From Methanosarcina sp. UBA293 (GTDB lineage Archaea; Halobacteriota; Methanosarcinia; Methanosarcinales; Methanosarcinaceae), in assembly GCA_002499445.1 (NCBI GenBank), contig DALS01000012.1, forward strand, positions 1 through 64,000: a stretch of DNA of 64,000 bases, given 5' to 3'. A program made the position numbers and the translations under genes. This document shows positions 16,100-25,447 of the stretch, piece by piece. The notes beneath the pieces are model-generated. The model was given only the letters and a program-made list of their open reading frames with translations. It was not told the DNA's origin and ran no database searches. Within the stretch, counting starts at the first letter, position 1. Each line of letters starts with the position of its first letter.

Positions 16100-19000
16100 T
16101 CAAATTTTTCCGAGGTTCCGCACGCTTTCTTCCATTGGTTCAGGAGAAAATAGGTTTTTTCCAAGCCTTGTACTAAACTCCTCAAATATGGATGTGGGAA
16201 TGTAAAAATCAGGAGGTGGAGGGGTAAGTGTCTCAAGTTCAAGTTCCCCTGCTTTTGGTCTACCATGCCTTATTCCGGGTAGGAGCAGGACAGAAACCAA
16301 AAACAGGATAAAGACAATATACTCTCTGCCATAAATCGACCATGAAACATGACCTATAAGAGAAAAAATGTAATTTGTATAGAATGCTGGCCAGGAAATA
16401 ATTGGAAGGGTTGAAGCTGCCGGATGCGACAGCAGAAGGCTGGACATGAAAAGGAGAATAAGTCCGAAACTCATTCTTTTGAGCAGGCGGTTTGTCTTTG
16501 CATCAAGCCACCATTCCCACCAGGTAGGTCTCAGAGGACCTGTACGGATATTATTAAGGAGCAGAGCTGCAGGCTTTTTTACCTCGGCTGGAGCTTCCAG
16601 TCTCAGGCATTCATCAAGCTTATCCGCAGCTTTTTGGAACCAGTGTGCTCTGCAGTAAAAAAGACCGAGAAAATAAAGGGCATAAGCTTTAAGTTCATTA
16701 TCCTGGGACCTCTGCCAGATGGCTGTTTTTTCAAGTTTTCCTGCAGCTGCAAGGAGCATGTACCTGAATCGTGCACTATTCTCCTCAAGAGAGATTTCTG
16801 CATAAATATACCTCGCATATGCGTCCCAGAGCAACAGTCTCCTGTTTTCCGTATCCAGGGCAAGGGCTCGCCTGAAAGATTCAAGCGCGTCTTCACAAAG
16901 CTGTTCCTCAAGTTCTACTCGGCCTTTCAGATTTCTTGAAAATGTATTTTCAGGGGCTTCTGCAATCGAGGCTTCGAGCTCCTTCAATGCGCCCCTATTG
17001 TTTCCAAGCCTGAAGTAAAGCTCTGCAAGCCCATTTCTGGCGTGGAAATTTTTCGGGTTTATATCGATTGCCTTTCTGTACGCTTCGATAGCTCTTTCGA
17101 AATCTTCAAGCCTGAAATAGGCAAAGCCAAGCAGGCAAGCAGACAGACCTGAGTTTATCTCATCTGTTGTTAGCTCTTTCAAGACTGTAACGGCTTTCTC
17201 AAACTTCTGCAGTCTTATCAGGGAAAAAGCTTTCATGACTGAAGCCTGCGTGTCTTGAGGGTCAAGAGCGAGAATCTCATCGAATGCTTTCAGGGTTTTT
17301 TCCCATTCTTCACAGTGTGCAAAAACGAGGCCTTTTCCGGAGCATGTAATTTTCTCATTTTTGGAAAGCTTTCTAGCGCTCTCAAAAGCATCTAAAGCAT
17401 CCTGATACCTGCCAAGAGCATCTAAAGCAAGCCCTTTAGCGTTCCTGAGTGTTCCAAGCCTATATTTATTTTCAACAGAGCTCAAGATCTCAGTTTCCTC
17501 TTTCTTCCTACTATTTGTTGGTTTTTCTGCCTCAGTGGCTGAATAAATAACTTTTTCTGCATTATTGAGAGTATCAAGGGCTTCCTCATATTTTCTCAAA
17601 CAAATTAGAGTAATTCCTTTGCAAATTAAGGGAAAAGGGTTTTCAGAATCTCTTTTCGTGGCATTGTCAAAAGCTTTAAGTGCTTCATTGTACTCACCAA
17701 GCTCGGCAAAAGCAAATCCCCAATATTTCCAGTTTTCATCCTTAATCTCTTCATCAAGAGACTCTCCTGATAGTTCCACATATTTTTTAAAAGCCGTTTG
17801 GAGTTGGCTTTCAAGAACCTCGTCAAAGCTTTTTTCCTGGTGCTTGAGCTGAGAAAGAGCGACTCCCCGGTTGTAGCGGGCAGGAAGGCTTTCATAATCA
17901 AGTTCAAGGAGTGTCTCATAAGCCTCAACAGCTTCCCTATACTTCCCAAGCTTACAGAGCGAATTTCCCTTCCCATTCAACGCAAAAAGGTTTTCGGAAT
18001 CAAGCCTGAGAGCCTTCTTGAAGATCTCGATAGCTCTGGAGTAATCTTCGAGCTTATAATATACTTCACCTAAACCGCTTAGAATGCCGCTATTCTCAGC
18101 TCCAAAAGAAAGGGCTTTCTCATAAGCCTGCTGAGCTACGGAAAGCTTCCCCAATGCCAGATAGCAGCTGCCTGACCCATCCCATCCTTCTGGACTCGAA
18201 GGATTGACTTCAAGAATATTTCTGAAAGTATCAAGGGCTTTCTGATATCTTCCAAGAGCCAGCAGGGCTTTTCCTTTGCCGGTTTCTGCTTCTATAAGAG
18301 AGTTATCCAGCTCAAGCGCACTTTCAAAAGCTAAAAGAGCCTCCTCTGGCCTGCCCAATTCCTTAAGAAGCCTGCCTTTTTCGAGCCTGTTTTTTGCATT
18401 TCTGGGCTCAAGAATAAGATTTTTTTCAAAAGCTGAAAGAGCCTCTTCTTTTCTTCCCAGGTTTTTGAGAATTCTGCCCTGGGTTTCCCAGGCTTCAGCA
18501 GATGAAGGTTCGAGTTCTAAGGCCTTTTCGCAGGCTCTCAAAGCTTCTCTCCTTCTACCCAGGGCGAGGTATGCTTTTGCCTTGCCTTCCCATGCCCCGG
18601 TGTGTGAAGGCTCCAGCGTCAGGGTTTTACCATAAGCCTCAAGTGCTTCTTCATTTTTCCCAAGCACAGACAGGATTGTTCCTCTATAATACCATGCCTT
18701 GAGGTTTTCGGGATTAAACTCGGCAGTTCTAGTAAAAGCCTCAAGTGCTTCTTCATTTCGTGAGAGCTGTTTTAAAGCAAGCCCACTGTAGTACAGGGCA
18801 CCAGTATGCTTTTCATCTCTAGCAAGTACACCTTCAAAAGCCTCAAGCGCCTGTTCAGGTAGGTTTAGGTATCCGAGGGTAATACCCTTTAGGTAACGGC
18901 TAGATACATTATCAGGATCAAAATCAAGAGCTCTATTAAAAGCCTGCAGAGCTTCTTCAGGCCTGTCCAAGTAACGAAGTATATTTCCTCTGTACTGCCA

Positions 19001-19147
19001 TGCAACACTATTCTCAGGGTTTACTTCAAGTATGGTATCAAAAGCCTCAAGTGCTCTCTCAAAGGTTTTCTCTGATCCAATCTGATTTTTCAGGTTAAAA
19101 AGAGCAAGGGCTTTACTGTACCAGGCTCTGGCATAAAGAAAATTCAT
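16100..19147 (-). CDS. Large TPR-repeat membrane protein
   Basis: A 1015-residue protein in which residues 1 to about 840 are a long run of 34-residue tetratricopeptide repeats (recurrent ALxxFxxALELDPxxxxAW patterns), then a conserved P-T-W-W-E-W-W-L-D segment, two hydrophobic segments near 890-908 and 940-958, and a short polar tail ending in PPPPDFYIPTSI. The TPR superhelix is probably cytoplasmic and anchored by the C-terminal membrane hairpin. No enzymatic domain, so likely a scaffold. It is paralogous to the next TPR gene upstream. It sits between S27ae and Kae1-Bud32, 119 bases before the latter. Confidence 0.85.
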   Translation of the reverse strand: MNFLYARAWYSKALALFNLKNQIGSEKTFERALEAFDTILEVNPENSVAWQYRGNILRYLDRPEEALQAFNRALDFDPDNVSSRYLKGITLGYLNLPEQALEAFEGVLARDEKHTGALYYSGLALKQLSRNEEALEAFTRTAEFNPENLKAWYYRGTILSVLGKNEEALEAYGKTLTLEPSHTGAWEGKAKAYLALGRRREALRACEKALELEPSSAEAWETQGRILKNLGRKEEALSAFEKNLILEPRNAKNRLEKGRLLKELGRPEEALLAFESALELDNSLIEAETGKGKALLALGRYQKALDTFRNILEVNPSSPEGWDGSGSCYLALGKLSVAQQAYEKALSFGAENSGILSGLGEVYYKLEDYSRAIEIFKKALRLDSENLFALNGKGNSLCKLGKYREAVEAYETLLELDYESLPARYNRGVALSQLKHQEKSFDEVLESQLQTAFKKYVELSGESLDEEIKDENWKYWGFAFAELGEYNEALKAFDNATKRDSENPFPLICKGITLICLRKYEEALDTLNNAEKVIYSATEAEKPTNSRKKEETEILSSVENKYRLGTLRNAKGLALDALGRYQDALDAFESARKLSKNEKITCSGKGLVFAHCEEWEKTLKAFDEILALDPQDTQASVMKAFSLIRLQKFEKAVTVLKELTTDEINSGLSACLLGFAYFRLEDFERAIEAYRKAIDINPKNFHARNGLAELYFRLGNNRGALKELEASIAEAPENTFSRNLKGRVELEEQLCEDALESFRRALALDTENRRLLLWDAYARYIYAEISLEENSARFRYMLLAAAGKLEKTAIWQRSQDNELKAYALYFLGLFYCRAHWFQKAADKLDECLRLEAPAEVKKPAALLLNNIRTGPLRPTWWEWWLDAKTNRLLKRMSFGLILLFMSSLLLSHPAASTLPIISWPAFYTNYIFSLIGHVSWSIYGREYIVFILFLVSVLLLPGIRHGRPKAGELELETLTPPPPDFYIPTSIFEEFSTRLGKNLFSPEPMEESVRNLGKI

Positions 19148-19316
19148 AGGCCCTCGGAGATCTTTGGATAAAATTTAATCAACTTAAAATTATTCAATTA
19201 TATATGATGCATATTATAAATACGGGCGCAGAAGATAGTTACTGATTTAGAAGATTAAGCAAATTTAGCTCATTTCCAAAGATAAATTAGACTAATCAAT
19301 TATTTTTTAACTCTCT

Positions 19317-21599
19317 TTACTTTTTTAATATGTCTCGGAGATTAAAAAATAGTATGGTATCTCCAGTTGTGCTAGATTTGCTACTTATATCTCTTATGGG
19401 ACGAGCATCCTCAAGATTAAAAGGAGGCATCTCTGGATAAAATTCGACAGCAGAGAACGTGGGCGATTGAATCTCTATAGATATATCTTTTCCTGCAATG
19501 CGAGTTATTGAAGTAGATATAAGAAGAAAAATTAAAGCTATCTCAGCTAGTAAAAACTGATTTAAATTCTCTTTAATATCTTTCCAAATAACATATGCCA
19601 TTAACGAAAAAATTGTAATAAAAATAACTATGAAAATAATTTGCTTAAATCTTTTATTTGTAGGCGAGTCCCACCACCAAATGTACCACGGAGGTCTTAT
19701 CTGGTAGGTCCAGATATTTCCTAGCAGTTTATTTGCAACTTGCTGTGTATTTGTTAGTGAACTCTTAAGGGGTATGAACTTTGCCAATTTCTCCTTACAT
19801 AGCTTTAGTCTATCATATACTTTCAAAGGCTCCCATACTACCACGGCCCCCCATATTATCCAAGGCTTGCGTACTATCACAGGCTTCTCTTTTTCCATTC
19901 TTAAGTTAACACAGTCGATTAGTTTTTCTTTGGCTTGTAAATAATTTCCCATTTTACAGTAGCATATCCCCAAAAAGTAAAGAGCGTAAGCATCTACCCT
20001 GTTATTCTCATGAGATTTTACTTTCTCCAAGTCTCTAACAATAGTAATGAGTTCTTCTTGATATTTTACAGATTTCTCTCCATAATTATATTTTGCTCTG
20101 AGGTATCTAGCATACGCATGCCAGAGAAGATATAAAGAAAATGTTTTATCCCATTTAATAGCCTGGTCAAATGACTCCATAGCTTCTATATATTTGCTTT
20201 TTTCAATATCTATCTGACCTTTAAGGCACCATCCCCATCCCATTCTACGGGCGTATTTGTCAAACTCCCGCGTACCAAATCGAATTTTTTCACCTGTCTT
20301 CTCTATCTCATAAAAATCATTGTCTTTAGTATTTTTTTGTATTTTAGTATATGAAATTAGATAATCTTTTATTTGTGAATATGCTTCATCTAGGTTTCCG
20401 AAATTTAAAAGAAGCCATCCTAGATTATTACGTGTGAATAAATCCGATGGATCTATACTTAAAGCTCTCTCGAATGCTTCTTTAGCTTTTGTTGGCTCAT
20501 TAAGTCTATAAAACACTATACCTTTTAGATTTAGAGTCTCAATATCATCAGGATTTTGTTCCAATGCTTGCAAGAAACATTTATATGCTTCTTTATAATG
20601 GTTGTGCGAACCCAGTTTTAAATGTGAAAGCCCTCTCATACTCAGTGCGTGAAAAATATTATTCTTTTTGCATTTTTCTTCATTAGTTTTTTCACAGTTT
20701 TCTTCAATATTTTTTTTCTTAGACTTTCCTTCGTTTTCAAGGGCTTTTTTAAAAGCTTTTATTGCTTTGGGATACTCTTCAAGAAAATAATAAGTCATAC
20801 CCTCATTGAATCTTATGTTATAGGCTTCTGGAGCTAATTTAGTAGCTTTATCACATGCTTTATATGCTTCTTTTACCAATATGTCACAACATCTCAATTT
20901 AGCTAGTAATATTGCTTTATATATATAGGGCAGAGGATCTTCGTTTTTATCATTTTCCTTCACTTTAATAGCTCTATCGAACATTTCACACGCTTTATCA
21001 TACTGCTTGCACTCGTAGTGAATTAAACCGACACTTTTTAAAGTGTCTAAAGTCTCTGAATCTTCAGGTTGAGGATCAATTATATTACTAAATACTTCTA
21101 TTGCTTTATTATATTCTTTAAGTAAATAATAGACAATGCCCAGTTTTTTTATGACGCTATTATTTTTTTGGCTTCCGTTTTCATCTCTTATTTTCTCCAG
21201 TTTTTCTTTAGATTCTTTTAACATATCTTCTACATGATTTGGTAAAATACAGTATCTCTTCTGCAGTTCTTCTTCAAATTTTCTTAGAGTTATTCCTGCA
21301 AAACACAGTATTTCAGCAACGTGTTCAGATCTTTCAGAGAGAAATGCGGTACTTACTGCATGTTGAGTATGTTTCTGACAAATATTTAAAATATCTAAAG
21401 CTTGACAAAAAGAATTGTACGCTTCATCGTATTCTTCGAGAAAATAATGCGCTATTCCTTTGAACTTTAATGCTTGAATCTGATTTTTATTATACTTGGA
21501 GGACTCTTTTTTAAAAAATTTTATAGATTCTTTATACTTCCCTTGAAAAAAATAATTATAACCTATGTTATAGTCATCTTTTGTACCTAACGGATTCAT
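19317..21599 (-). CDS. TPR-repeat membrane protein, paralogue of the neighbouring gene
   Basis: A 760-residue TPR protein with the same plan as the 1015-residue neighbour: TPR units up to about residue 570, a PPWYIWWWDSPTNKRFK segment matching the neighbour's tryptophan-rich block, two membrane segments near 650-668 and 680-702, and a tail with a similar F-Y-P-E-M-P-P motif. The TPR part is more Lys/Asn-rich and the codon use more AT-rich than in its neighbour, suggesting faster divergence or a different history. Function unknown; a membrane-anchored scaffold is inferred. It lies beyond the S27ae terminator and so is probably transcribed separately. Confidence 0.82.
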   Translation of the reverse strand: MNPLGTKDDYNIGYNYFFQGKYKESIKFFKKESSKYNKNQIQALKFKGIAHYFLEEYDEAYNSFCQALDILNICQKHTQHAVSTAFLSERSEHVAEILCFAGITLRKFEEELQKRYCILPNHVEDMLKESKEKLEKIRDENGSQKNNSVIKKLGIVYYLLKEYNKAIEVFSNIIDPQPEDSETLDTLKSVGLIHYECKQYDKACEMFDRAIKVKENDKNEDPLPYIYKAILLAKLRCCDILVKEAYKACDKATKLAPEAYNIRFNEGMTYYFLEEYPKAIKAFKKALENEGKSKKKNIEENCEKTNEEKCKKNNIFHALSMRGLSHLKLGSHNHYKEAYKCFLQALEQNPDDIETLNLKGIVFYRLNEPTKAKEAFERALSIDPSDLFTRNNLGWLLLNFGNLDEAYSQIKDYLISYTKIQKNTKDNDFYEIEKTGEKIRFGTREFDKYARRMGWGWCLKGQIDIEKSKYIEAMESFDQAIKWDKTFSLYLLWHAYARYLRAKYNYGEKSVKYQEELITIVRDLEKVKSHENNRVDAYALYFLGICYCKMGNYLQAKEKLIDCVNLRMEKEKPVIVRKPWIIWGAVVVWEPLKVYDRLKLCKEKLAKFIPLKSSLTNTQQVANKLLGNIWTYQIRPPWYIWWWDSPTNKRFKQIIFIVIFITIFSLMAYVIWKDIKENLNQFLLAEIALIFLLISTSITRIAGKDISIEIQSPTFSAVEFYPEMPPFNLEDARPIRDISSKSSTTGDTILFFNLRDILKK

Positions 21600-21904
21600 A
21601 TAAACGCCTTAAGGACTATAATAAGACTGCAATATATGTTTATGTGCTAAAATATATATTAGTTATAATATAAAAACTGTCGGAAACCGTTTTCCTTAAA
21701 ATAAATAGTCCTTATAAAAAATGATACTTAACTAATATTGTTACTGAAAATTAGACACAGTGAACTAGATTTTGAAATCATAAAGAATTTTTAACATTTT
21801 GAGCCTATATGGGAGAACCTGAGGCAGTGCCTTGAATTTGCTGTAAATTTGAAGTCAAGTTCTTGAGGAGGAAGAAGTCATTGAAGGAGGAAATGAGTGA
21901 AAAA

Positions 21905-21928
21905 AACCGCAGGCAATCTCCTGCGGTT
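21905..21928 (-). terminator. Strong intrinsic-type terminator after S27ae
   Basis: AACCGCAGG and CCTGCGGTT form a perfect 9-bp stem with a six-base loop; on the minus strand it is followed directly by a run of T. It begins about 38 bases after the S27ae stop codon and should close the aIF2g-to-S27ae transcript before the TPR genes. Confidence 0.8.
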
Positions 21929-21966
21929 CGGATTAAAAAAAGAGTCAGATTGATTCTTAAAATGGA

Positions 21967-22116
21967 TTACTTCTTGAATTCAGTATAGCCACACTTTCCG
22001 CAGGCGAGGCGGTTTTTGTGATCTGCGAGGAATGTACCTGGTCCACATCTAGGACAGAACTGTTTGATTCTGGTTACGGAGTCACCCTGGACTTTGTAGT
22101 AATCTTTAACTGCCAT
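21967..22116 (-). CDS. rps27ae: Small ribosomal subunit protein S27ae
   Basis: A 49-residue zinc-ribbon ribosomal protein, read directly from the sequence: it opens MAVKDYYKVQGDSVTR and carries two CxxC knuckles, CPRC (residues 21-24) and CGKC (residues 39-42), ending YTEFKK. Both the length and the Cys spacing fit archaeal S27ae, the 30S subunit homologue of the ubiquitin-fused eukaryotic protein. It starts 15 bases after S24e, with GAGGTG in between, and is the last gene of the cluster before a strong terminator. Confidence 0.95.
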   Translation of the reverse strand: MAVKDYYKVQGDSVTRIKQFCPRCGPGTFLADHKNRLACGKCGYTEFKK

Positions 22117-22131
22117 ATATACGCACCTCGC

Positions 22132-22437
22132 TTAAGCCTCTTCTCCCTCTGTCTCCGTTCCCGGAATAGCGTTTCTCTTCAGGACGTATTCCAGTTCTAC
22201 TTCCTTCATGCGCTCGGCATTTTCGTAGATCTTGGCATAGCCTTTACCCTCCTTCATACCATATTCGGTTTTTATTCTCTGGATTACCAGTAGTTCAAGA
22301 GGGGCATTCAGCATTGCAGCGAGTTTATTCCTGACGTCATTTCTGGAAGGAGTCGAACCTTCATATTTCACAATGAAATCCAGTTCCCTTCGATTTAAAA
22401 GTGGATTTTCCTTATCTTTAAGAATTTTTATGTCCAT
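22132..22437 (-). CDS. rps24e: Small ribosomal subunit protein S24e
   Basis: A 101-residue 30S protein of the S24e family: DIKILKDKENPLLNRRELDF at the start, the conserved TPSRNDVRNKLA near residue 29, and KTEYGMKEGKGYAKIY near residue 56, followed by an acidic tail. Its first codons overlap the end of the dephospho-CoA kinase gene by 20 bases, so translation is probably coupled. S27ae follows 15 bases downstream. Confidence 0.96.
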   Translation of the reverse strand: MDIKILKDKENPLLNRRELDFIVKYEGSTPSRNDVRNKLAAMLNAPLELLVIQRIKTEYGMKEGKGYAKIYENAERMKEVELEYVLKRNAIPGTETEGEEA

Positions 22438-23005
22438 CTAAAATTCTCCGTATTTTATCCAATTCGTGATTCTGATTTTTGCTGATGAGTTTCTCAAAGA
22501 GAGTTCTTATCTCTCCTTTTTTCTCCTCAGTAACCTTTACAAAGACCACACCTTCATCGGGTTGTCCGTACAGAACTACAGAACCCAAAGGAGCCAGAAG
22601 AATTACAGGAAGGGTTGCCAGATCTTCTTCTCCCCTTACAAAGATTCTGAGAGGTTTTTCGGAAGCAAATGCTTCGCAAAGGATTCTAACCAACTCATCA
22701 GTAATAATACCTGCAGGATTGTCTACAGACACTTCGTCATAAATCTTGTCCATATTCCGGGCTGACATATCACTGGAAACCGGCTTTCTTTTGGTGCGGT
22801 TGTCCACAATACAAATATCCGGAATAATCCCGGCTTCGAGCAGGTGAAAAGTAGTAACATCCCCCACGGATATAAGTTTTGTGGGGCTTGCAATTTCTCC
22901 TATAAATTTCTCTATAGTATCCCTGCCCTTACCCCTGTAAAGCGTACCCAGGGGTCTCTTCATAAGTGGACGGAGCTCTCTTGGGAGCTCGATATGAACA
23001 CTCAA
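22418..23005 (-). CDS. GTP-dependent dephospho-CoA kinase (DUF359)
   Basis: Phosphorylates dephospho-CoA with GTP, the last step of CoA synthesis in archaea that lack the bacterial CoaE. 195 residues match the DUF359 family: RPLGTLYRGKG near residue 18, ISVGDVTTFHLLEAGIIPD near 45, DNRTKRKPV near 68, and FVRGEEDLATLPVILLAPLGSVVLYGQP near 125, which holds the acidic catalytic residues. It is one base after Spt4 and overlaps S24e. The grouping with transcription and ribosome genes is conserved in archaea; the functional reason is not known. Confidence 0.92.
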   Translation of the reverse strand: MSVHIELPRELRPLMKRPLGTLYRGKGRDTIEKFIGEIASPTKLISVGDVTTFHLLEAGIIPDICIVDNRTKRKPVSSDMSARNMDKIYDEVSVDNPAGIITDELVRILCEAFASEKPLRIFVRGEEDLATLPVILLAPLGSVVLYGQPDEGVVFVKVTEEKKGEIRTLFEKLISKNQNHELDKIRRILDGHKNS

Positions 23006-23006
23006 A

Positions 23007-23192
23007 TCAGCGCACCTTCAGAGCAAATCTATCCGGAATGTCAACTCCAAGTTTTTTTGCTATTTCTGAGCGTTCAGCATCCAGGATAATTACAAGCCCA
23101 CTCCATTCTTCTGCAAGGTCTGATGTCCCACAGATCAGGCAGGTTTGCCCTTCTAAGAGTCTCATACAGTGTCGACACGCTCTTTCTGCCAT
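23007..23192 (-). CDS. spt4: Transcription elongation factor Spt4 (RNA polymerase subunit E'')
   Basis: A 61-residue zinc protein that pairs with Spt5 on the RNA polymerase clamp to promote processive elongation. The zinc site is made of CRHC (residues 6-9) and CLIC (residues 18-21), followed by the Spt5-contact segment EEWSGLVIILDAERSEIAKKLG. Typical archaeal Spt4 length. It lies between rpo7 and the dephospho-CoA kinase gene with a one-base gap to the latter. Confidence 0.94.
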   Translation of the reverse strand: MAERACRHCMRLLEGQTCLICGTSDLAEEWSGLVIILDAERSEIAKKLGVDIPDRFALKVR

Positions 23193-23208
23193 ACAAATTC
23201 TCTCCTAT

Positions 23209-23796
23209 TCAAGCAGTCCCTTCAGTTACAGCTTCACGGGACTGCTGCTTCTTTTTGCGGGCTTCTTCAAGCCATTGCAACTTTCCAAGGGCAGTCTGGC
23301 GCATTGTAAGTCCTATTTTACTTTCTTTAGGTTCCCGCTCGTTGATACTTACAGCGACAACCCTGGCTCTTACATGGTCGCCTTCGGAAATTGACTTGCC
23401 TCCGCTCTTTGTCACAAGCCTTGCGTTCTTCGCATCATATGAAATAAAATCATCCGTAATCTGGCTGACGTGAAGCAATCCATCCATTGGCCCAATCCCT
23501 ACGAAAACTCCGAAACCAACGGTCTCAACAACTTCACCTTCAATAATTTCCTGAAGCTCTGGCACAAACATTATCGCTTCGAATGTCACATCATAGTATA
23601 CTGCCCCGTCTCCTATGAGGATGTGCCCTTCCCCTATCTCGACGATCTTGCAAACTGCGACAAGGGAACCAAGTTTTTTGTCAACCTGTCCCTCAAGTTT
23701 TTCTCTTAACGCGTTTTTAACAGTAGGCATCACCTCTTCCCCTAACAGGGTAGGAGGGACACGGACTGTATCAACGAGTTTCATCATTTTATACAT
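23209..23796 (-). CDS. rpoE: DNA-directed RNA polymerase subunit Rpo7 (E')
   Basis: Stalk subunit Rpo7 of archaeal RNA polymerase; with Rpo4 it binds emerging RNA and aids open complex formation. Residues 1-80 are the tip domain (DTVRVPPTLLGEE and the conserved GDGAVYYDVTFEAIMF), and 82-170 an S1/OB RNA-binding domain (EVVETVGFGVFVGIGPMDGLLHVSQI). The C-terminal tail is longer and more charged than usual. Two nearby ATG codons exist (MYKMM); the first is taken. It follows the PIN gene and precedes spt4 in the same operon. Confidence 0.95.
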   Translation of the reverse strand: MYKMMKLVDTVRVPPTLLGEEVMPTVKNALREKLEGQVDKKLGSLVAVCKIVEIGEGHILIGDGAVYYDVTFEAIMFVPELQEIIEGEVVETVGFGVFVGIGPMDGLLHVSQITDDFISYDAKNARLVTKSGGKSISEGDHVRARVVAVSINEREPKESKIGLTMRQTALGKLQWLEEARKKKQQSREAVTEGTA

Positions 23797-23855
23797 CTGC
23801 TAATCACCCGTAAACACAATCAATTCAATGCTGCCCAGTAAAATAATGTGATTTT

Positions 23856-24224
23856 TCAGACAAAGTCCAGTTTGTTTTTCTGGCGCAGGGATATGGTCTG
23901 GATCCCTTCTTCGGCAAGCCTGCGCTTCAGCCCTATGTCGTTTGTCAGGACAGCCGCTCCCATTTTTTTTGCCAGCCTGAGAATTACATCATCCGCAGGC
24001 CCCATAGCATCAGGTATACGCTCGCATCTGTCCATCATGGATCTGGCGACCTTTGCAGCTGTTTTGTTCAAACCTCTTTCCCGCTTTATGAGCTTTTCTA
24101 TCTCTAATGCTACAGCCTCAGGCACAAAAAATTCGTCAAATCCCAGTCTTTTCAGTTCTTCAAAAATATCCACGCCGAACTGGATTGGGATCATAAACCC
24201 GTTAGTGTCGATTATAACCTTCAA
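23856..24224 (-). CDS. PIN-domain protein (Fcf1-like group)
   Basis: A 122-residue single PIN domain with the expected acidic residues: VIIDTNGFM (Asp at residue 6), an acidic residue in EKLIKRE, PADDVILRLA, and LTNDIGLKRRL (Asp near residue 97). PIN domains of this archaeal group resemble Fcf1/Nob1 nucleases and, given the neighbours aIF2-gamma and Rpo7, a role in rRNA processing or translation is likelier than a toxin. No antitoxin gene lies nearby. Its start overlaps the aIF2-gamma stop by four bases. Confidence 0.85.
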   Translation of the reverse strand: MKVIIDTNGFMIPIQFGVDIFEELKRLGFDEFFVPEAVALEIEKLIKRERGLNKTAAKVARSMMDRCERIPDAMGPADDVILRLAKKMGAAVLTNDIGLKRRLAEEGIQTISLRQKNKLDFV

Positions 24225-25447
24225 CTCTTAATTACCCCTACTCCAATGAGCCGCCAGCGAGAGTCAATTCTCCTGCTGATAGCAACCCTTGACCCTATGG
24301 CTACGCTGATTGGGCGTTTAAGGGCCACTTCAGCTTCGTTTTTCCGGGCGCTTGTAACAACTCCGACTGTGGTTGCGGTTCCTATATTGAGCATAAGGGG
24401 TTCACTGGTCTTTATTTCATTGATTTTTTCTTCCCTTGTAACTCCCACTACCCTCTCAAGCAGGTGTAGTTCCATGACAAACTGGTGCCTGGTCTCAGGA
24501 AGAGTACCGGGTGCGCCTGCAATCTGTCCTGTTAAAGAGTCACCTTTTGTTAGGGTAGGGTCAAGATAAGTTCCGACAGCCAGAAGACCACCAGGAGTTG
24601 CTTCTTCTACTTTTGTTGTGCCTGCAAAGATGGATGTAACTGTTGTCAGAATTGGAACCCATTTTGTAGTGCCTTCGGTTGTAATCTTGATCCCGGGCCT
24701 TATCTCTAGTTCATCTCCAGGGCGAAGGACTCCTTCGGTAAGAGTGCCTCCTATAACTCCTCCATGGATTTCGTCAATTGAAGCTCCTGGCTTATTGATG
24801 TCAAATGAGCGTGCAATTAACATACTGGCAGGTTTATCCAGCTTGTGTAAAGGAGTAGGGATCTCTGTTTCCAGAGCATCGATAAGAATATCAATATTAA
24901 TGTTCTGCTGGGCTGAGACCGGGATTATAGGTGCATTTTCTGCAACCGTGCCTTTAACAAATTCCTTTATCTGCTGATAATTCTCAATAATGCGTTCTCT
25001 GGACACAAGGTCGATCTTATTTTGCACTATTACTATATTTTTTATACCTATTATATCCAGTGCCATTAGATGTTCTTTCGTCTGGGGCTGTGGGCAGTTT
25101 TCGTTTGCTGCAATTACCAGCACTGCTCCGTCCATAATCGCGGCACCAGAGAGCATAGTTGCCATCAAGGTTTCGTGGCCAGGGGCATCTACAAAGGATA
25201 CAATCCTGTGTTCTTCTGTCTTTTCTCCACAGTTAGGGCAAGTCTTTTCCACAGTGTAACATTGAGGAGAAGGGCATTTGGGACACATCATGAATTGGGA
25301 ATCTGCATACCCCAGTCTGATAGAAATTCCTCTTTTTACTTCCTCACTATGTGTATCTGTCCAAGAACCTGATAAGGCTCTAACAAGTGTAGTTTTTCCA
25401 TGGTCGACATGTCCTACCATGCCGATATTAACACTAGGTTGACTCAA
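24221..25447 (-). CDS. eif2g: Translation initiation factor aIF2 subunit gamma
   Basis: The GTPase subunit of aIF2 that carries initiator Met-tRNA to the small ribosomal subunit. G1 GHVDHGKTTL is at residues 11-20, G3 DAPGHE near 87, G4 NKID near 142; a zinc knuckle (CPKCPSPQC and CPNC) is inserted between G1 and G3, as in all e/aIF2-gamma. Domains II and III follow. 408 residues is standard. First gene of the minus-strand cluster; the 360-base gap upstream holds its promoter. Confidence 0.97.
   Translation of the reverse strand: MSQPSVNIGMVGHVDHGKTTLVRALSGSWTDTHSEEVKRGISIRLGYADSQFMMCPKCPSPQCYTVEKTCPNCGEKTEEHRIVSFVDAPGHETLMATMLSGAAIMDGAVLVIAANENCPQPQTKEHLMALDIIGIKNIVIVQNKIDLVSRERIIENYQQIKEFVKGTVAENAPIIPVSAQQNINIDILIDALETEIPTPLHKLDKPASMLIARSFDINKPGASIDEIHGGVIGGTLTEGVLRPGDELEIRPGIKITTEGTTKWVPILTTVTSIFAGTTKVEEATPGGLLAVGTYLDPTLTKGDSLTGQIAGAPGTLPETRHQFVMELHLLERVVGVTREEKINEIKTSEPLMLNIGTATTVGVVTSARKNEAEVALKRPISVAIGSRVAISRRIDSRWRLIGVGVIKS

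Noticed and set aside
23856..24224. PIN protein as a VapC toxin
   Set aside because: No antitoxin gene is adjacent, and it is embedded in the aIF2g-rpo7 operon, pointing to a housekeeping role.
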